A stretch of DNA of 9,273 nucleotides from an uncultured Oscillospiraceae bacterium (GTDB lineage: Bacteria; Bacillota; Clostridia; Oscillospirales; Oscillospiraceae), in NCBI GenBank assembly GCA_905233595.1, contig CAJOFI010000024.1, positions 1 through 9,273 of the forward strand. The letters run 5' to 3'. The position numbers and the translations under genes are program-made. Each line of letters begins with the position of its first letter. Position 1 is the first letter of the stretch. Positions 5,482-9,273 of the stretch are shown here, piece by piece. The notes beneath the pieces were generated by a model. That model saw nothing but the letters and a program-made list of their open reading frames with translations. It searched no databases and was not told the origin of the DNA.

Positions 5482-6579
5482 ATGGAACTGAATTTACGTC
5501 CGAGAGAAGAATGCAAGTTTGACGCCGTATCCCTGGGCGAGGTCATGCTGCGCCTCGATCCCGGCGAGGGGCGCATCCGCACCGCGCGCTCCTTCCGCGC
5601 CTGGGAGGGCGGCGGCGAGTATAACGTCATCCGCGGCCTGCACAAGTGCTTCGGCATGAACACCGCCGTGCTCACCGCCTTCGCCGACAACGAGGTCGGC
5701 AAGCTGATGAAGGACTTCATCGAGCAGGGCGGTGTGAACACCGATCTCATTTTCTGGAAGAAGACCGACGGCATCGGCCGCATCTGCCGCAACGGCATCA
5801 ACTTCACCGAGCGCGGCTTCGGCATCCGCGGCGCCGTGGGCTGCTCTGACCGCGCGAACACCGCGATCTCCCAGGCTCGCCCCGAGGACTTCGATTTTGA
5901 CTACATCTTCGGCACCCTCGGCGTGCGCTGGCTGCACACCGGCGGCATCTACGCCGCGCTCAGCGAGCAGAGCTGCGAGACCGTCATCGCCGCCTGCAAG
6001 GCCGCGAAGAAGTACGGCACCGTCGTGTCCTACGACCTCAACTACCGCCCCTCCATGTGGAGCGCCATCGGCGGCCTGGAGAAGGCGCGCGAGGTCAACC
6101 GCGAGGTCGCGAAGTACGTGGACGTCATGATCGGCAACGAGGAGGACTTCACCGCCTGCCTCGGCTTTGAGATCGAGGGCAACGACGCCAACCTCAAGGA
6201 GCTCAACATCGAGGGCTACAAGAAGATGATCGGCAAGGCCGCCGAGACCTACCCCAACTTCAAGGTCGTCGCGACCACGCTGCGCACCGTCAAGACCGCC
6301 ACCGTCAACGACTGGAAGGCCATCTGCTGGGCGGACGGCGAGATCTACCAGTCCAAGGAGTATAACGGCCTTGAGATCATGGACCGCGTCGGCGGCGGCG
6401 ACTCCTTCGCCTCCGGCCTCGTCTACGGTCTGATGACCACGGGCGACGCGCTGCAGGCCGTCAACTACGGCGCTGCCCACGGCGCTCTCGCCATGACCAC
6501 CCCGGGCGACACCTCCATGGCCAGCAAGAACGAGGTCGAGGCCATCATGGGCGGCGCCGGCGCCCGCGTCAAGCGCTGA
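5482..6579 (+). CDS. kdgK: PfkB-family sugar kinase 1, probable 2-keto-3-deoxygluconate kinase
   Basis: A 365-residue ribokinase/PfkB kinase, predicted to phosphorylate KDG at O-6 to give KDPG. The C-terminal PfkB signature is DRVGGGDSFASG (301-312) with catalytic base Asp307. The N-terminal glycine motif is EGGGEYN (42-48), and GNEEDF at 218-223 is the usual nucleotide-domain segment. In KDG kinases a Y-x-R motif contacts the acid sugar; here the equivalent reads S-D-R (122-124), so the Tyr is replaced while Arg124 stays. It resembles the sugar kinases often encoded beside KDPG aldolase in Clostridia. AAAGGAG (5465-5471) lies ten bases before the ATG at 5482. It is followed after a single base by a second, different KDG-kinase-like gene, so substrate assignment between the two is open; 2-keto-3-deoxygalactonate or another keto-acid is possible. 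Confidence 0.88.
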   Translation: MELNLRPREECKFDAVSLGEVMLRLDPGEGRIRTARSFRAWEGGGEYNVIRGLHKCFGMNTAVLTAFADNEVGKLMKDFIEQGGVNTDLIFWKKTDGIGRICRNGINFTERGFGIRGAVGCSDRANTAISQARPEDFDFDYIFGTLGVRWLHTGGIYAALSEQSCETVIAACKAAKKYGTVVSYDLNYRPSMWSAIGGLEKAREVNREVAKYVDVMIGNEEDFTACLGFEIEGNDANLKELNIEGYKKMIGKAAETYPNFKVVATTLRTVKTATVNDWKAICWADGEIYQSKEYNGLEIMDRVGGGDSFASGLVYGLMTTGDALQAVNYGAAHGALAMTTPGDTSMASKNEVEAIMGGAGARVKR

Positions 6580-6580
6580 G

Positions 6581-7666
6581 ATGGAGCACGCCAATCCCCT
6601 CATGAGCGGCGGCAGCTCGCCCCGCTTCATCACCTTCGGCGAGATCATGCTCCGCCTGACGCCGCCGAACTATGAAAAGATCCGGGTCGCCACGAGCTTT
6701 GAGGCAAGCTACGGCGGGAGCGAGGCCAACGTCGCTCTCGCCCTGGCAAACCTCGGCATCGACAGCACCTTCTTCACCGTTGTGCCGAACAACTCCCTCG
6801 GCAAGAGCGCGGTCAGAATGCTGCGCTCGAACGACGTGCACTGCACGCCCGTCATCCTCTCCACCCCGGAGGAGACGCCGACTCACCGCCTCGGCACCTA
6901 TTATCTCGAGACCGGCTACGGCATCCGCCCCAGCAAGGTCACCTACGACCGCAAGCACAGCGCCATCACCGAGTACGATTTCAGCAAGGTCGATCTGGAC
7001 TGGCTGCTCTCGGACTTTGACTGGCTGCACCTGAGCGGCATCACGCCCGCCCTGTCCCCGAGCTGCGCGGACTTCATCCTCGCCTGCATGAAGAAGGCCA
7101 AGGAGAAGGGGCTCACCGTGAGCTTTGACGGCAACTTCCGCAGTCTGCTCTGGACCTGGGAGCAGGCGCGTGATTTCTGCACCCAATGCCTGCCCTACGT
7201 GGACGTGCTGCTGGGCATCGAGCCCTATCACCTCTGGCGGGACGAGAACGACCACAGCAAGGGCGACTGGAAGGACGGCATCCCCATGCAGCCGAGCTAT
7301 GAGCAGCAGGACGAGGTGTTCCAGGCCTTCGCCGAGCGCTACCCGAACCTCAAATGCATGGCGCGGCACGTCCGCTTTGCCCACACCGGCAGCGAGAACA
7401 GCCTCATGGCCTACATGTGGTACCAGAACCACACCTTTGAAAGCCGCCTCTTCACCTTCAACATCCTCGACCGCGTGGGCGGCGGCGACGCCTTTGCCAG
7501 CGGCCTCATTTACGCCATGATGAAGGGCTTCAAGCCCATGGACACCATCAACTTCGCCGTGGCCAGCTCCGCCATCAAGCACACCATCCGCGGCGACGGC
7601 AACATCACCGACGACTCCGAGAGCATCCGGCAGCTCATGAACATGAACTACGACATCAAACGATAA
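6581..7666 (+). CDS. kdgK: PfkB-family sugar kinase 2, 2-keto-3-deoxygluconate kinase type
   Basis: A 361-residue PfkB kinase with FGEIMLRL (19-26), YGGSEAN (44-50) and DRVGGGDAFASG (297-308; catalytic Asp303). It keeps the KDG-kinase substrate motif Y-D-R (122-124), followed by HSAI. A segment with GIEP (212-215) and ARHVRFAHTGSENS (261-274) resembles 2-dehydro-3-deoxygluconokinases of lactobacilli and enterococci. Its reaction is probably ATP-dependent KDG to KDPG, feeding KdgA. The start codon follows the stop of kinase 1 by one base (TGAGATG). No clear Shine-Dalgarno precedes 6581, nor the next in-frame ATG at 6602, so translation is probably coupled to the upstream gene. It and kinase 1 share fold and motif positions but differ widely elsewhere, so they are old paralogues, not a recent duplication. 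A perfect 13-bp hairpin follows the stop. Confidence 0.9.
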   Translation: MEHANPLMSGGSSPRFITFGEIMLRLTPPNYEKIRVATSFEASYGGSEANVALALANLGIDSTFFTVVPNNSLGKSAVRMLRSNDVHCTPVILSTPEETPTHRLGTYYLETGYGIRPSKVTYDRKHSAITEYDFSKVDLDWLLSDFDWLHLSGITPALSPSCADFILACMKKAKEKGLTVSFDGNFRSLLWTWEQARDFCTQCLPYVDVLLGIEPYHLWRDENDHSKGDWKDGIPMQPSYEQQDEVFQAFAERYPNLKCMARHVRFAHTGSENSLMAYMWYQNHTFESRLFTFNILDRVGGGDAFASGLIYAMMKGFKPMDTINFAVASSAIKHTIRGDGNITDDSESIRQLMNMNYDIKR

Positions 7667-7670
7667 AAAC

Positions 7671-7700
7671 CTGCTCCCATCGGCGTCCCGATGGGAGCAG
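7671..7700 (-). terminator. Perfect 13-bp hairpin between kinase 2 and uxaC; terminator-like on the minus strand
   Basis: CTGCTCCCATCGG (7671-7683) pairs exactly with 7688-7700 around a four-base CGTC loop. On the plus strand it is followed by CCCCTGCG, with no T-run. Read on the minus strand, the hairpin is followed by GTTTTTATCG (7670-7661), a fair intrinsic terminator tail. It could stop antisense transcripts coming from uxaC, while on the coding strand it may pause polymerase or protect the 3' end of a processed message. Confidence 0.6.
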
Positions 7701-7729
7701 CCCCTGCGCAGAAAGGCGGAATGATTACA

Positions 7730-9133
7730 ATGAGAGCATTTATGGACAAGGATTTCCTGCTGGAGACCGAGACGGCCAAGCACCTGTTCCATGACTATTC
7801 CGAGCACATGCCCCTCGTGGACTATCACTGTCACATCTCCCCCCGGGAGATCTATGAGGATCGCCGCTTCAATAACTTGACCGAGGTCTGGCTGGGCGGC
7901 AAGAACCCCGACGGCAGCTATTTCGGCGACCACTACAAGTGGCGCGTCATGCGCTCCAACGGCACGCCCGAGGAGTATATCACCGGCGACAAGCCCGCTT
8001 ACGAGCGCTACCTCAAGTTTGTCGAGGCGCTGCAGATGGCGATCGGCAACCCCATGTACCACTGGTGCAATCTGGAGCTGCGCCAGTTCTTCGGCTTTAT
8101 GAAGCCCCTCACCCCGGAGACCGCCGAGGAGGCCTGGAACTTCTGCAACGACAAGCTGCAGCATGACCCGAACCTCACCGTGCGCGGCATCATCAAGAAG
8201 GCCAACGTCGCCATGGTCGGCACCACCGACGACCCCATCGACTCCCTCGAGTGGCACAAGAAGATCGCGGAGGATAAGAGCATCACCGTCAAGGTCTGCC
8301 CCTCCTTCCGCCCCGACAAGGCCATCAACATCTCCAAGCCGGGCTTCGCCGACTATGTCGGCAAGCTCGCCGCGAGCGTCGGCAAGGACGCGCTTGCAAG
8401 CGCTGACGAAGTGAAGGCCGCTCTTGTCGAGCGCCTGGAGTTCTTTGCCGCAATGGGCTGCCGCGCGAGCGACCACGGCCTCGACTACATCCCCTTCCGC
8501 CCCGCCTGCGACGAGGAGGTCAACGCGATCTTCGCCAGGGTCATGGCGGGCGAGTGCGTCGCCGTGCTACTGTGCCTGGGCCGCGCCTATCACCGGCTGA
8601 ACATCGCCATGCAGCTCCACTACTCCTGCCTGCGCGGCGTCAACACCCGCATGAACCGCCTGCTCGGACCCGACACGGGCTTTGACATGATCGCCCAGAA
8701 CACCTGCGGCGGCGACATCGCGGCCTTCCTCGCCGCGCTTGACGAGACGGGCGAGTGCCCCAAGACCATTCTCTATTCCCTCAACCCCGCCGACAACGAG
8801 CAGCTCGGCACGCTGATCGGCTGCTTCCAGTCCGACGAGGTGCCCGGCAAGATCCAGCACGGCTCCGCCTGGTGGTTCAACGATACCAAGTCCGGCATGG
8901 AGGCGCAGATGAAGTCCCTGGCAAACCTCGGTCTGCTCGGCAACTTCGTCGGCATGCTCACCGACTCCCGCTCCTTCCTGAGCTATGCGCGGCACGACTA
9001 CTTCCGCCGTATCTTCTGCAACCTCGTGGGCAACTGGGTCGAAAACGGCGAGTACCCCGACAACGACGCCGCGCTCAAGCGCATCGTCGAGGGCGTCAGC
9101 TACAAGAACGCGGAGAGATATTTCGCTCTCTGA
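7730..9133 (+). CDS. uxaC: Uronate isomerase (glucuronate/galacturonate isomerase)
   Basis: UxaC of the amidohydrolase superfamily converts D-glucuronate to D-fructuronate and D-galacturonate to D-tagaturonate. The start at 7730 gives 467 residues, close to E. coli UxaC (470), and places AAAGGCGGA (7712-7720) nine bases upstream; an ATG at 7721 would touch that site. Active-site features are visible: DYHCH (31-35, His33/His35), GDHYKWR (66-72), VGTTDDPIDSLE (163-174), FRPDKA (193-198), SDHGLD (247-252), His297, and TDSRSFLSYARHDYFRR (411-427, Asp412/Arg414). Compared with my recollection of E. coli UxaC it has about nine or ten extra residues near 57-66 and lacks about ten near 276-279. The usual HIGALR-like motif reads HYSCLR. 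Catalytic residues remain, so activity is likely. The partner reductase and dehydratase genes are not in the window. Confidence 0.94.
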   Translation: MRAFMDKDFLLETETAKHLFHDYSEHMPLVDYHCHISPREIYEDRRFNNLTEVWLGGKNPDGSYFGDHYKWRVMRSNGTPEEYITGDKPAYERYLKFVEALQMAIGNPMYHWCNLELRQFFGFMKPLTPETAEEAWNFCNDKLQHDPNLTVRGIIKKANVAMVGTTDDPIDSLEWHKKIAEDKSITVKVCPSFRPDKAINISKPGFADYVGKLAASVGKDALASADEVKAALVERLEFFAAMGCRASDHGLDYIPFRPACDEEVNAIFARVMAGECVAVLLCLGRAYHRLNIAMQLHYSCLRGVNTRMNRLLGPDTGFDMIAQNTCGGDIAAFLAALDETGECPKTILYSLNPADNEQLGTLIGCFQSDEVPGKIQHGSAWWFNDTKSGMEAQMKSLANLGLLGNFVGMLTDSRSFLSYARHDYFRRIFCNLVGNWVENGEYPDNDAALKRIVEGVSYKNAERYFAL

Positions 9134-9140
9134 TCTGAGA

Positions 9141-9177
9141 TAACGATTCAGTCCCCAGGAGGGGGGCTGAATCGTTA
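9141..9177 (+). terminator. Strong hairpin at the end of the cluster, probable terminator without a U-tract
   Basis: TAACGATTCAG (9141-9151) pairs perfectly with CTGAATCGTTA (9167-9177). The stem continues with 9152-9156 against 9162-9166 (one T-G pair and four C-G pairs) around AGGAG, giving 16 pairs. It begins seven bases after the uxaC stop. The following sequence is GGGAACCG, not a T-run, so termination would be U-tract independent or the structure serves to protect the 3' end. Confidence 0.6.
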
Positions 9178-9273
9178 GGGAACCGCTGATTAAATCCGGC
9201 GAGAGCGAATGTCGAGCAGATTTTCGTCGGATCAAGGCGCAAAAGTGCAGGAATACTTTGTGTATTTCAAACT
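9176..9273. repeat. Palindromic structured repeat, copy 2 (left half only; cut by window end)
   Basis: This is collinear with copy 1 at an offset of 8304 bases without gaps. TAGGGAACCG (9176-9185) matches 872-881, the TTTT at 9221-9224 matches 917-920, AGGCG at 9235-9239 matches 931-935, and the 24 bases at 9247-9270 are identical to 943-966. The bases flanking the core differ but keep pairing: AAAAGT (9241-9246) is answered by ACT (9271-9273), where copy 1 has AAAATC answered by GAT. Between the anchors the two copies differ widely. The right half would lie beyond the window. Its first bases overlap the end of the uxaC hairpin. Confidence 0.75.

Noticed and set aside
4323..5861. 512-codon minus-strand open frame across esterase, kdgA and kinase 1
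   Set aside because: It crosses three well-supported genes and the hairpin array, and the translation has no recognisable domain.
8390..8403. Perfect 14-base palindrome GCGCTTGCAAGCGC inside uxaC
   Set aside because: It encodes an unremarkable variable stretch. In GC-rich coding sequence a single 14-base palindrome can arise by chance, and no second copy was seen.
6569..8476. 635-codon open frame on the minus strand, antisense to kinase 2 and uxaC
   Set aside because: The same composition artefact, with no ribosome site and no recognisable domain.
1..9273. tRNA, rRNA, transposase, integrase, toxin-antitoxin or phage-defence genes
   Set aside because: None was seen on either strand; all long frames are explained by the catabolic genes or are antisense shadows.

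Overview
The window comes from a GC-rich Firmicute, probably a gut Clostridia of the Oscillospiraceae/Ruminococcaceae type. The reasons are strong AGGAGG-type ribosome sites, codons ending mostly in G or C, low-GC gene starts, and protein sequences that read like clostridial uronate-catabolism enzymes. The lineage is inferred from style, not from a marker gene.

Layout. Positions 2-70 hold the last codons of a rightward gene whose tail resembles GH88/GH105 unsaturated uronyl hydrolases. It meets head-on with a leftward AraC-family regulator (67-849); their stop codons overlap. A 210-bp divergent region (850-1059) is largely filled by a long imperfect palindrome. Then a rightward cluster of eight genes runs from 1060 to 9133: an MsmX/UgpC-type sugar ABC ATPase, kduI, a KduD-type dehydrogenase, an alpha/beta-hydrolase (probable carbohydrate esterase), KDPG aldolase (kdgA), two different PfkB-family kinases of the KDG-kinase kind, and uronate isomerase (uxaC). 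A 16-bp hairpin at 9141-9177 follows. A second copy of the palindromic element starts right after it and is cut by the window edge.

Pathway. Unsaturated uronides from pectin or glycosaminoglycans give 4-deoxy-5-keto-uronate. KduI isomerises it, the SDR enzyme reduces it to 2-keto-3-deoxygluconate (KDG), a kinase makes KDPG, and KdgA splits KDPG to pyruvate and glyceraldehyde 3-phosphate. UxaC feeds saturated galacturonate or glucuronate into the same route, but the reductase and dehydratase it needs are not in the window. The ATPase lacks its permeases and binding protein here, so it probably energises transporters encoded elsewhere. The AraC protein is the likely local sensor.

The enzymes are ordinary members of known families. 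The least explained material is non-coding. Two copies of a structured repeat flank the cluster in the same orientation with identical internal spacing and compensatory stem changes. A 15-bp stem buries the ribosome site of the esterase gene. Several strong intergenic hairpins lack a U-tract on the coding strand. Other points worth checking are the tandem divergent kinases and a uronate isomerase with an in-frame gap near its active-site histidine.
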